This document shows, piece by piece, positions 1 to 12,900 of a stretch of DNA of 64,000 nucleotides. This stretch comes from Aptenodytes patagonicus. Lineage: Eukaryota > Chordata > Aves > Sphenisciformes > Spheniscidae. Below the pieces are notes generated by a model that saw only the letters and a list, made by a program, of their open reading frames with translations, was not told the DNA's origin and searched no databases. Position 1 is the stretch's first letter, and each line of letters begins with the position of its first letter. The position numbers and the translations under genes are program-made. The DNA lies in assembly GCF_965638725.1 (NCBI RefSeq), contig NC_134982.1:41530799-41594798 (forward strand), in the 5' to 3' direction.

Positions 1-3000
1 GTGTCCATACCGGACTCTCCTCATACTGCAATGAATCCAGATTGTCCTAAGAAATCCTTATAAATGGGAATTTGGTTTTCTGGAAACCTGTACAAGTCAA
101 CAATGACAAGTTCTGACAGCTCAAGCCTATGATAAGCATTTCCTCTTGTGAAGCGAGAATCATCTTGCATGCCTGCCGACAGTCCATCATCTAATTAATT
201 ACTGTCAGTGTTGAGTCGCACTAAACGAGAATTGGTAACACTCCTAAGGACAATCAGCTAACAGGAATTCAACTGTGTCAGCAGCATCACTGCATCTCCT
301 TTATTCTTCAGATGACTAATTATTAACATCTATCATTCTCTTCTTCAGTAACGTATTCTGTAAGGACCCACAAGATTCAGTTAAATACCTAGGATTCAGT
401 CATCCTAGGTAGATTGTTTAAACTGCATCTCAATATCCTGCAGGTATGGTGGTATTATTATTTCCCCCCTTTTGAAGTTTACAAACACAAATTCATTATT
501 CCTTGTGAAAGAAGAGGTAGAAACCTTTCAAAATCTCAATTAAAAACTCAATATGCAACTACCCTAAAGATTGTCTCAGAAATCTCTTTGATGACTTTTG
601 ATCTCCTTCCTTTTTATTTTCTCATCTATACATGATTTTATTGAAGAGCAGGGTTTAAAGGGGTTCTGCCCCTGCATAACTGTCTGTTCAACAAGTTCTT
701 CACAAAAAACCGCCCTTGAAATTCAGAACTATTACTTAAAAGCCTTAGAAAAATAGTATCTTACTGTAATTCCAAATAAGTTCTAACTTCAGTCAAAATT
801 AAACAAGAAAAATAAAATTGTTCCTTTTATTCCTGTTAGAGGTGTCTTCAGCAAAACACAAACTCCCTTTTCCTGTAATAGCAAATGTACCCAAACTCCA
901 AGTTAGCAATTTTGCAAGCTGACTCACAACCACCGTCGTACATGGTTTTAGTTGCAGCAATCATTTCCAGCCGTGTATCTTTTAACCACAGTTACGACCA
1001 AAGACAGAACACTTGCCAGAACCAAAAGCTGTCCTCAGAGAGGTTGGACTAACACCAGCCAGCCACGACTGCAGCTATGCTCACTCACAGCAGTTTCATC
1101 AACTGTAGTATCAACTGCCCACCTACACTCCGAACAGAGCATTAGTCGTGTGACACGAAGATGCTAACTTCAGAGGACTTTCCCTAATGTTTGTGTTTTG
1201 TTGCTACATGTTGCTCATCTGTGTGGCACTGCTCTTCCAGGGTACTGACAGGTTGTGTCACCACTTTGAGAAGAGAGCCCTTCCCCTTATTTTCTCATTA
1301 TACAGCTCCTGCCAGTTCATTGACATGTTTTCCTATCGTGTCAGGATTTCCTCTCACCTTTGGGCAAAGGGCTAGGCCATTACCTAATTTTTCCAAATAG
1401 AAGAACATTTCCCATACGTATGTCACTTTCAAAAGCCAAGTTCACTTTGATGACACTTGTGTTTCCCCTTCAGAGAGACCCTTTCTGAAGCAAATTCCAG
1501 ATTACTTATTAACTTCCCTCTAACCCCCCGCCCGGTCAACTGCACTGTGTGGGGGATATTCCTTGTTCACTCTGCCTTTATCGACATCAACTGGCAGGAC
1601 AACAGGTGATGTCACACTAAGTCAGACGTCACTGCTGTCCTATTGGGAGGGCTCATCTGTCAATGCAACATGACCTTCAGACCAATTTCCAGTCACTTCT
1701 AAACACCAGACAACCTCCTTTTCTGCCGCTAAGCACCTCTTTGTGCTTTGCAGCTTCACTGACTCTTCTAAGACAAACCATTGCCCTTCCACATAAACTT
1801 CCGAATTTCTTGGTTTTTATTAGTTGCAGTTGGGTGAAAGAACCAGTACGTTTAATCACAAAAATAGTGGTTTAGCTTATAAACAACATGTTTACAGAGT
1901 GGCTGGAGAAAGGAGATGGGTTGTTTGGGTCATCAGTCTTAGTCATTTATGACTGCAAACTACTGTGTAATAAGCAACCCCAGAAGGAAACAGAATACCA
2001 CCCGAACATTTAGTAAACTTTAGACTTTGTCTCAGTGAAAAGCCACAAAAGTCACAATGCATCATGGGAACAGAGAAGACCAGTAGAATGTTTTTCAATA
2101 GTTTACTGCTAGTGTTCATCACAAACACTTAGCAAAAATCTACCTATGCAAAAGATCTACATGGGACAGAAAAATGAAAATAATCTTACGGAATCTAATT
2201 CTTCAACAGCAGAAGGGCAGCATGGAAAAGGAACAACAACAACAAAGAAGAAACCAAGCAGATTACTAGTCCTTAGAGACCATTACAAAAGCATGTTTTA
2301 GATATTAAGATATAAACTTACAAATAGTTTAGAAAAGGTAAAAGGGTGTTTCAATGTACAATACAAAAGTGAAAGACAAATCCAAATAAATAAAGATAAA
2401 AGAAAAAGCTCATTCTTAAGGCCTTATGTGTAGTGACAAACACCTACACAGTTAAGAAAAAACAGTAAGAGCTCACTGTTCCATGAGTGATTACAAGAAT
2501 TTTGCTGTTGCCCATTACTGTCAATACTAAATAATAAAGTTGTCCTTTAAATCAGAACAGTTTCTAGGCTATCGACTGCTGAATGTCTTAGTACTCCACA
2601 TCTTGGTAACTAGATTTTCTTTAAAGTTAAGGTCCACTACAGAAGCCACAGGGTGGCTATCTCTACCCAAAGGATAAAGTTTCAGTATTTCCCCCACTGG
2701 GAGAAGGGGGGCGAGAAAAATCCCAGAGCTGAAGTCCCTCACAATTCATTTGCAGAAGGCAGTTTGGGAGTCAAATTGTTCCATGCCCACTACCGCAAAT
2801 CAGGCAGAACACCAAAGCAGATCGGTAGCTGTTATGTAGTTAGTAAAAACGGCATAGTATATTGTCATAGGTTAAACCATTTAATTACTAGGAAGTACTT
2901 CTTCAGCTTTACTTATAGAGGTAGCAGACAATACAGAAGAAATCAAACCATCCTGAATCCCGTAAAAGGTAGCTACTGCAAATTCAGTTAAGTTCTTCCA

Positions 3001-3514
3001 AGAACTTAATCTACGTGGCAATAACCCCTAGAAAGAACTGAAAGTCAGGAAGAGAGTAACTATATAAGCATCACTACAGTACGCAAGTGTTTTCATATCA
3101 GAGCAAACTACATTCGATCTGCAGTCAAAGGAAAAGAAAGTGTGAGATCTGTTATGAGAAATTCTAAAAAGTCCTCAGTTTTTTTCTTTTCAAAACATTG
3201 AGAGTAACAAGGTCACAAATTTGTAATGCATACTTATACGTGGTAAATAAGCATTAACTGCTCATGAACTGTGCTTGTGATGGCATTTAGGCCTCTTTTT
3301 TTGCACAGAAAAGAAACAATAGGCATAAGGGTAATGACCACTTGGTATTTTGACCCTGTTTGGAAACTCATTGACAGAAGACGCAAGTTCTTCCTTCAGC
3401 AAACTATTACAGCTGGTTTAGCTCTTCCTTTTTATGACAAGACTCTGTATTTATTCTAGACTTTCACGTAGCTTTCCAAGTGGCAATACAGCAGTTACAT
3501 AATATTGAATTTAC
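1..3514. other. Non-genic DNA downstream of C9orf85 homolog
   Basis: AT-rich sequence with no recognisable exon, RNA gene or repeat family. Open frames here are short and show no known motif. It lies beyond the best polyadenylation signal of the minus-strand C9orf85 homolog, so it is intergenic or part of a longer alternative 3' UTR. In human the next gene on this side is GDA; no GDA exon is seen here. Confidence 0.6.
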
Positions 3515-3533
3515 AACAATTACACAAAGAGGC

Positions 3534-3539
3534 TTTATT
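3534..3539 (-). terminator. Candidate polyadenylation signal of C9orf85 homolog
   Basis: AATAAA on the minus strand about 265 nt past the stop codon, followed by a GT-rich stretch (TTTGTGTAATTGTTG), as expected downstream of a cleavage site. A second AATAAA at 3455-3450 is an alternative. Transcript ends are needed to decide. Confidence 0.5.
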
Positions 3540-3802
3540 CCAGATAAACAGGAAGTTGTTACATGTATGCAAGAAATAACTATGCTTAAAGATTCAATTT
3601 CTGAATCTTTTCACAAGAAATTCTGCTCTTAATACAAAAAAATACTTATTTATACAAAACCCCCAACAAGTGTCATAATACACAGTGCCAACATTTATAT
3701 GCAAGGACCTTAGATGTCAAATCAGGTTTTCAGAGCAGTTTAAGGCAAACATTGGTTTACCACTTCTGATTGCATATAGTCTCCCATCTAAACCTCAACC
3801 TT

Positions 3803-3980
3803 TTAGATCTCTGTCCTTTCAAAATTCATACTTTTAAATCGTTCCTCAAGCACATCAAAATCTTCATCACTGTCTGTACTGCTGAAGTTTGTATCAAAAT
3901 CCAGCTCATCCTTCAACCCACTGCTCTCTTGGCCATTTTTAGTAGTCACACTCTCAGTTCTGTCTTGTCCTTTATCAATC
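3803..3980 (-). CDS. C9orf85: C9orf85 homolog coding exon 4 (terminal)
   Basis: Completes P108 and encodes 58 more residues to a TAA at 3805-3803. The product is acidic (DELDFDT, then STDSDEDFDV), like the Asp/Glu-rich tail of the human protein but divergent in detail. Acceptor TTTCTGCAG. This is the least conserved part, so its exact extent rests on splice signals and reading phase. Confidence 0.88.
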
Positions 3981-6900
3981 CTGCAGAAAGCAAGAAGATG
4001 TTATCACCACCCACTTTTGGAATATATTTTTCTTTTAAACAAGAATGGGATGAAGGGTAGAATATTCTACCAGGGATGGAAGGGGGCAGGAGGTGGGGAG
4101 GAAGAGGAGAGGGACCATAACCTAAAGTTACTTTCACGTTGAATAGGAAAGATATAAAAGACAGTAAAGGAAAAAGAGTCTGTGAAGGAAAAAAAAAAAA
4201 TATATATATATGAATAGTTTGACCAACTAAGCAACTGCTGGCCAGTTGTCACAAACTAGTAAATTAATACAGGATTCTCAATAAAGAGAGAACTCTAGTA
4301 AAAGAATAAGAAAACCAAAAGCCTGCTAAATATATTGTGGTAACTGTGCTCAGTATCAGCCTTTGTTTAGTTTTTCTGTTCATAAGTAACTGAATCATCA
4401 AATGACAGACAAAATGCAAACAGTAAATTGGCTTATGCATATTTTATGGTGCTCTATACCGAAATACATTTTGATGTGCTTTGTTCCCAAGGAAGATATG
4501 CAATTTACCCTTTGGTATTAAAATAAAGTGTCTTACCCAAGTAAGGCTTTTTTTGGCCCAGCCCCACTAACATCAATAGGCATTTCAGCCCTAGTTTCAG
4601 CAGAAGAAAGTGAGGGTAATGGCTCCTACTGATTCCTGTCAGGATTATTCAGAATACGGCATAAAGTACAACAGCTTCTTGGCAATTTCCAAACAAGCTT
4701 TATTAAAAGGGGAAGAAACAGTGCAGTACTGAAAATATGTAACCTATGAGCTACTTACGGAATTACTATTTCTTCTTCTTTTCCACATTTGGCACAAACT
4801 TCTAGTTTACCAGCACATGGTCGACAAATAATATGGTAAGGATCTTTTACAGTCTTCTGGAGGCACTTCACACTGTGAAGAGAAAGAAAACATGATTAAA
4901 AAAATATTTGTGGACACTTATTAAACATTCTGTGTTCAAAGACAATATAGACAAACTCTTCAAAGGAGGAACAACATGTTATAGGCCACTTTCATATGAA
5001 ACAATCGGTGTGTTAACAAGCAGCGCTATCAAAATCATTGCCTGTCTTCCCTCTCCTTTAACTTTTTCAGTAAGAATTATTAAAAGAACTGAAGAAGAAA
5101 CAAAAAAAATCAAGAATTTTTATATTTAAAGTGACAAAAGAAACCTTTCCATTCATTTCAGTAGGTAGTTTTACTTCAAAAGCTACGTAACTTCTTCCGG
5201 TTTAACGATAAAAGAAAATAAGAATATGGTATATATAAAAAGGTGCATGCATTTTACAAATAAAAAGCTTTCAATTCAAACACTACAATGTCTTCCTCTT
5301 GAACTTCTCAGAGTATAAACAAAGCCAGTGCTGGACTTTGCTTTCTATGAACACAAGCCTTCACGGAACAGTATTCTGAACAAACCCAACCTAATTATGT
5401 AGAGGTTTTTGGCTATTCTTTTTCAAGATATGATAAAAACTCTGTAGATTAAGTAATTTCTAAAAGGCTATGGCTTAACATTCAGCTGACATTTCTAAAG
5501 CATCATATTTTTTGAGAACAGAACCCAGAACTATATATCCCATGTAATGCAGCTGTCCTAAATGTCACTCACTCTTGGTTCCTCAGGCACTCAAAAGTCT
5601 GTCAGGACAGATTTAGCATACAGTTCTGAACAGTGGATTTGCAGACTCGGCTAAAACAGGCTGAAGAAAAATATCAAGTGTTTTTGCATTCCTTATAAGG
5701 AGAGATGCACTAACTAGCATCTCGTAAAACAGAATTTTTACCTGCTTTCTCAAATCCCATTCTTAAGCATTATCGCCTTCTCCCTACTATGCCCATCTAG
5801 GCTCTGCTGAGCTTCCGTTATTAAGATGTGCATATCCAATCCCGTAAGAAGCTGTAAGATCACAAGAATTGCTAATAGGACACATTTGACAAAAGCAAAG
5901 TCTGAACTGCCTAGTGTTTCTGGTCTCCTCTTCCCCCAGAAAAAACGTACAGTTAGATGTCACTGGAAATACCTACTTAGTTTGTTTTGGTTTTTTTTCT
6001 TTCTTCTATGGTCAGTTGCATTAGTATTAAAAAAATGTCTACAGCTCTTCCCAGCCATGTCACACCAAACAGGGGCACTAGCAATGATAGATTTTTTTTT
6101 TTTTTAAATAGTTCAATCTGTAATACTTAAACGCTCGTAATAAAAGTAAAGTAGGGATAACTTGTGCTTGTACTAACAATCATAATTTTGAAGATGTTAA
6201 AAAACTAAAAATAAGTTGAGGTACGGAGAACTCCATTCCCATCGTCTGTGACATAAAGAACTCATTTTTTTCCATATAGTCACATTTTTAATGTCTATAA
6301 TGTGTTTACTTCACCCAGAAACTTCAGCCATTGAAAATCTTCATAGTCTTGTCCTTTCAGAACAGCGGCCCACTCAGCCATTGTACTGCTGTAGGCTGGG
6401 CTAGAAACCACCACCGGTAGAGCTAGAACAGTCTGCAGCCCAATTTACTTGTTCAAAAATATGAAGGAAAACATCACATTTTCTGTCATAAGCAGCTGTC
6501 CCACAACGCCACTTTTTCTATTTCCAATGCTTCTCTGATTTACATGCTTTTTTGCCTGCTTTTTTTCCTTTGGGGGTAGGCAGAGAAGAGGCAAAAGAAC
6601 CAGATCCACCACCACATGATTTGTTACAGCTCATTACTTTTAAACAGGATGCACACAGTCATTTGAGAAAGAGTTAAAAAAAGACAAATCCCAACTTTAT
6701 CTGTGGTGAATAGAACCCAGAATGTTTACTTTGAGAACCAGTGAGACTTCTACCTAATCAAATCTTTTTTTTCCTACAGGAAAGGGTGAAATTGTTTACT
6801 AAAACCAAAATATTTGTTGCATATGGTTTCATATTAAAAAATTAAAACTTCTCACATGTGAGGGATATAGTATGAACAAACATTCCTTCCCTTTTAACCT

Positions 6901-9900
6901 ACTGAAAATCAAAATAAAATACACTGTCATTCAGGGAACTGCATGCATACATTTACAGAACCTCTTCAAGCAGTTCATAAGTATTTCAGAAGTATGTAAA
7001 TGAGAATAACACACAAATGCAGAGTGAACTACTGTGACAAAGGTGGCTATATCATACACCACAGCCCAGCTGTAGTTTCTTTGAGTTCAGCGTTTCATTG
7101 TTGAAACACTGGCTGTGTCTGCAGCCACAGAGGTAAGGACCTCTGCAGCTGAGCAAGTAAGAAGGAAGCAGAGTATCCACTTCAGAAAATTAACCTATCA
7201 CAAATCTATACATTATTTTAAGATATTTATCGCCTTTGTTATGTACTTATCCAAAAACACCTAATACAGAATGCTAAACATTTAATATTTAGGATTATAC
7301 TTTCATATACAAAAAGAGAGAACATGCTAAGAGGTAATGAAATGCATGTATTGCAAACAATTTGTAGAAATTGAGGCCTCAGTAATGCTGAGAACAGTGC
7401 TGCTGCTGAGTTTTGATATGACAAAATTAAAGCCTTCCTCTCCTCGTTTCTCTACTAGATAGTCTTTGTGAACTACAAAAGTTTAGAGATGTGCAGATTT
7501 CTCTCGTATTGACTTGCAACGAGGCCTTGGAAAATCGTGTTACAACTGGTTCAGGTTCGACTTTTTGTTCAGGACACACTGACGGTTTTGGAAACTTACA
7601 GGTCCACAGTTCAAGCATTTTAACAGTGAAGAGGGATGCAGTTGCTCTTCCACTGTGTTTTCTTTTCAAAAGTTTAAGATAAAAGACTAATGAATTAGAA
7701 AATTAACATTGCATATATATTGTCATCGCAGACTCCAAATTTGAAGAATGTCATATAGTAGCGGTTACTGCTCGTGAGTTTCCAAAACTAGAATGTTTTC
7801 CAAAAAGTTCAAAAACTACACTATCGGTGATTAACACAAAGTATCTTAACTCACCATTTTTTAGGTTTTGATAGTAGTTTGTACTTGCTGAATTTTACCC
7901 GCCACTCCAAGATACCTTTGCAATGCTGACACACTCCATCATGAAGCTTAGCATTTATTTTCTGAATAAATAAATAAAAATGAAAGTAAAAATACATTGA
8001 AGATTTACAACTTTTATGAGTATAATCTTGCTTAGAAAGCATTTCCACCCATCATGTGATTAATACAGTATTTAGAAAGATGTTTGTTTGATATTAACAT
8101 AAGCATTTCATATACATTTACTGCTAGTAATTTTCTTTAGTGGAAAGAGTGCTGAGGTAGTCTTTTACCTCGAGGTAGTCTTCATTATTATTATCATAAT
8201 TTTAATATTGTTAATAGTAGTACTTATTTATGTTATTATATTGTTGATAACAGATTATTATAGATTGTTTTTTCATCTCTGGAGATTTTACAAAACAGAT
8301 TTAAGTAGAAATGAGGCCTGAAATACACAGTTTTTGTCCAAAGAAGACAACTCGCAATACTTAACATTTAACTTGTTATTGCTCAAGCTACCATTATACT
8401 ACATACTTTAAGTAAGTAGTCTCAGGGTTTGTTTCTCAGATCACAATAAAGTAGAATCCACACATTATTTGCAGTCAAATCAGTGAATGTCTTTTTCATC
8501 ATAAACTTCCTTTATGAAAAAGTAGTACATTTTTGCTCTCAAGTATCTAAGATAAAAATCCTCAAAATGGTCATTTAAACTATGGTATATTTTCAAGAGA
8601 ATGCAAAGTTTACCTTAAGATCTTCTACAACATTTTGTGTTTAGTTTGCTCAGGAATACAAAATGTCAACTGGCCAGTATGATTTGCACAAAAGAAGTTA
8701 TTCCGAGATGGGAAGTAGTAACAAACCACAGTTACCTTAAATAACAACCAACATATACTTGTACATTCAACTTACTTTTATTTCTTCTCTATCTAAAAAT
8801 GCCAACGGTAACTTTATCTATCATATGGTTGTGTGTATTCATTCAGAACTTTAAAAATAGAAATTTCACAATTAAAAAAAATGCATAGAGCCAAAAAAAT
8901 TCTACTGTGCCTTTTTTAAGACAGCTTAAAAATGGCTACCATACCAAAATTACATTATTAACATGGTCTAAAACACATCTATTTCTTAGAATACCTAAAA
9001 GTTCATTGGAACAGATTCTGCATTAATTGGGATTAGAGTTTATGTTATTCTTTTACAAATAAACTGAAAAGTTATTCTATGCATACAGTAGCTTCTGAAG
9101 TAATTTCCTGTTTTTATGACCCACAGAGCTTCTCACTACTCCACAAAGTTCTACTTCAATACACTAGACAAAAGAACAAACCTAGCTTTAAAAATACAGT
9201 ATCTTATTCTATTCCGAAAAATGTATGTGGCAGAGGAAATGCCACTTACGAGTGAGACTATACTATGGGACTTGTTTTCCATTGTTTCCATTTTTACTAA
9301 ACTTCAGCGATTCAGTATGAGTTTTCCCATGGTGCGGTTAACTGAAGGTGTGGTGCTTTTTGCCTGGTTCAGTTAAAAGACAGTAAACTTTTTTCCAAAT
9401 GATCAAATACAGACTTGGCATGTTTAAAAAAAAAAAAAAGAAAGAAAGAAACAAACAAACAAGGTTTTGCAGAATGCTTGAATATTGAATACAGAAAGCT
9501 GTGGTTCTGATGTCAGCCATGCATTATGAATTAAATTTTCCAAGAAAAACAAGCATTTGGCTAATGTGGAAACTTTCTGAGAGAAGAAAATCATTGGTAA
9601 GTCCTCAGCAGGTATCTGTTAAAGGGCTGGCAATTCAAACTGCTGTCAGCACTGACTGTGTTTATTCTTTCAAAATTCATGCAATTTGAAGATAAGCCTT
9701 CTTTTCAGTGTTTGACTAGCACAAAGTAAGGCTCCAAGTAGTATAGCCTGAAAAAGCTTCTAATAACCTGCAAATTAGCCTAAACTTCCCAGTTCTCCCT
9801 CTCACTCTCCTGATTTGCATTAATTAGTAACGCAGGAGGGGAGAAAGACACAAACACTGTAATTTGTATTCCCAGGTGTTCTTTATTGTGACCAACTATT

Positions 9901-12900
9901 TTTACTACTGCTAAGGCAGAACCCAATAAATGTCGAAAGATTTCAATAGTTTAAGCTGAAGACAGCTGGGTGTCTTTCCAAAGGGAGTTAGCTTCCTTGC
10001 TGAAAACTACCTCGTTTCCAGTAACACATCCTGACATCACAGCTGGGGATGGGAGCCCTGTTACTAAGTGATGCAGGGACAGGCTCAGCAATGCGTAACG
10101 CACTTGGAATGCAAGAGGCCACGCTCAGGACTGCATGTGGCATAAACAGTGTAGAAGAACAGAATAGGAACTACTTTCACCTCTCATCTGAAGGAAATCC
10201 AAAGTTTGTCAGATAGGCAGCCTATTACAAATTCTGCTAAACATCTGCTATGGAACAAGGAAATATGCATAATTATTAGTAATGGAGCTTTATAAAGCTC
10301 CTCCCCCTCCCAATATGCTTATCATCGGGCTCCAGAATACACAACAACCATACGGTGATGAATTTCTTTTTTATTTTTGCTTTTTATCAGACAAGCTAAA
10401 ACGCAAGCCATCCCAAATTCCAAAGATGCCTTTTCATGTTACTCATAGTATAGATCTTTGCATGAAAATACCACCTCATAGCAAGGCCAAGAGACTAGTC
10501 ACGTGGCATAAAGACTATATTATTTGGACTTCTTCACCTTTGCTTCGAACGACAAAGCCCTGCTTCTTATCTGATGCCCTCATCCCAAAGGTTAGTCCTC
10601 CTTCTATATTAACACACTGTTTCACCACTGTAAAAGGTCTTTAGAAAGATAAGTAACACCCAAGAAGCTCTAAAGTAAAATAAAATTAATGTAATTCAAT
10701 TGCACAGCAACAATCATATTACCCACATAAAGGCAATGAATGCCTATCAGAGCTGGTCTGGGTATTTAGATTACTTTTACACAGTCACATTTGAACTCTT
10801 CCGTTTTCATGGTATGATCAGCAACATTTCAAATATCTAGCGCAAAGATAAAGAACATAGACCAAAACACTGCCTAAGAGTCTTTTGACACCAAATTAAA
10901 TTGTAGCTATGAAGATCACGTTTACATGTAGACTCTTCAACCTCGTCACCTGTACGACCACAAATCTTACACAGCAACTCAAAGGAACTACATGGTATCT
11001 GCTCAGAAGGTAACAACTGGAAGAAAGACGACAGCTTTGAAGTTCTAATTTCCTCCTTCTAACAGGCACGCATACAGCACAGTCTCTTCCTCTCCTTCAG
11101 CAATTTCCTGGATTTTTTACTCCATGGTGGCACTTCAAGTATGCGGTGGTGTAGTTAATCATTGGCTCAGAACATCTGAATATGAGAGAGACTATGACTC
11201 TACAATCCTTCTACCAGGCTGTTGATTTAGAAAGTCAACAGAGAATGATGGATTGATGTAAAGCAAGCAAGCAGGGAGATCTACAGAGTTTAACCTTGAC
11301 TTGTGTTTGCCTTCTAAGTTTATTTTGCTCGGAAAAAAATGCCTGATATTTAAATGTTACTATTACTAAAACAAGTTGATAATTTACTGTGGTTTTCTAC
11401 ACTCAATTCAACATTTCCTTTGAAAAGGAAAAAAAGTATCGTATCACTTTCAAAAGCAGCACAGACTTGAAGAAGCAAAGTTAGCTGTCCCTAATTAAAG
11501 ATTTGGATAAGCTTCAGATTTTTTAAATCACCAAAGAACATGTGAGAGTAAGTTCTCCTAACAAACTAGAAGAGAAACTTTCCTGGTATCTCAGTTCCCA
11601 GTCAGAATGGGGAAGTTATTAGTTAAAGAAATCCCTCTGCTGCTTACTTTTCCTATTAACTTTTTAATATATTTTGTACATTGTTGAAACGTTCATATAT
11701 TCTTATTTTCTTCCTTTTGCCCATTTAATAGCTTGCTTTCCTTTAAGGGTACAAAAAACCAACCACCCACACAAAGACCTGAACAAAGTTTGTCAACTTC
11801 ATTATTCCCTTCCAACTTTTCTACCCAGCTTTTATACAGGTAGTTAGCTCTCATACACAAAGAGGTGGTAATGCTTATGGTCTGAAATGGATTTCTTGGT
11901 GTGAGAACTACTCTGACAGGTTAGATTCTGTTTCTGTTACAGCAGTTTTTCTATTTTTTTTTACGCCCATTTCCCTGTTTTAGTCAATACCTCCTTCCTC
12001 TTTTCTTTTGCCATACTTCCCTCCAAGGACAAGTGCAACTCATCCAGTGCTTACAGTACGTCTGTATATTCTCCAAAGAAACTACAGTTATGCAGTACAG
12101 ACATACATGAACAGTCTTAAAGTATACAGTCACAAAATATTCCATGTGCATATTATATACACACTGTCAGGTCAACTACATTAATGAAACAGCATCCTCT
12201 GTATGCTCACGTAACCCAATGTTAAATCATTTAACAACCCGCCAAAAGCAATTCAGAATGTATTAAAGTAAACACATGCACCTACACCTACTAACTTGGC
12301 ACACAAAATAATCCCCAGCTTAAGCTAGCATTAAAGCACTCAAAAGCAAGATGTAATGATGGGGTTTCAAAGAAGCCTCACTGTCTGTTTGGAAGTTTCT
12401 AATTATGTGTGAACCTATGGGTATTTTGATTTACTCTATTGAAAGCAGACTCCTACTACTGAGCACACATCAGTGGTCTATTCTGCTGTAAATGAATGCA
12501 ATGTCAATGTCATCCATAAACTTCCTTGTCAGAAGCACAAGTGATACTGCTTCAATCAACAAGGCTGAATGCAGCATTTCTGAATGACTACACTTCTCAG
12601 AAAAACAAAACTCCACAGGATCTCCAGCGCATGACTACAAAGCAGTTAAGAGCAGATCAGTGCAGACTGACAAATGTGAAACTGTGATACGAGACACCAG
12701 CTTTTCAGAGTTCTAATATACATTTCACAGGCTGAAATCAAGTTCCTGAAAGAGCTTCACTTGCTCACATATTGTATCAGTATTACTTTAAATTCCATTT
12801 TCTACAAAGATATTTTCTCATCTCTTTCTAAAGAAAAGTGTATTTAACATTTTAACCAAAGCCTTAAAGTCTTCCTTAAATCCATACTGGTTACGTATGG

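Noticed and set aside
2653-2991. 112-codon plus-strand frame
   Set aside because: It needs a GTG start and shows no known motif or splice context; it lies opposite non-genic sequence.
7540-7570. tRNA B-box-like GGTTCGA
   Set aside because: No A box at the right distance and no cloverleaf could be folded.
10282-10644. 120-codon frame in C9orf85 intron 1
   Set aside because: No homology recognised, ordinary intronic base use and no splice signals at its edges that I trust.
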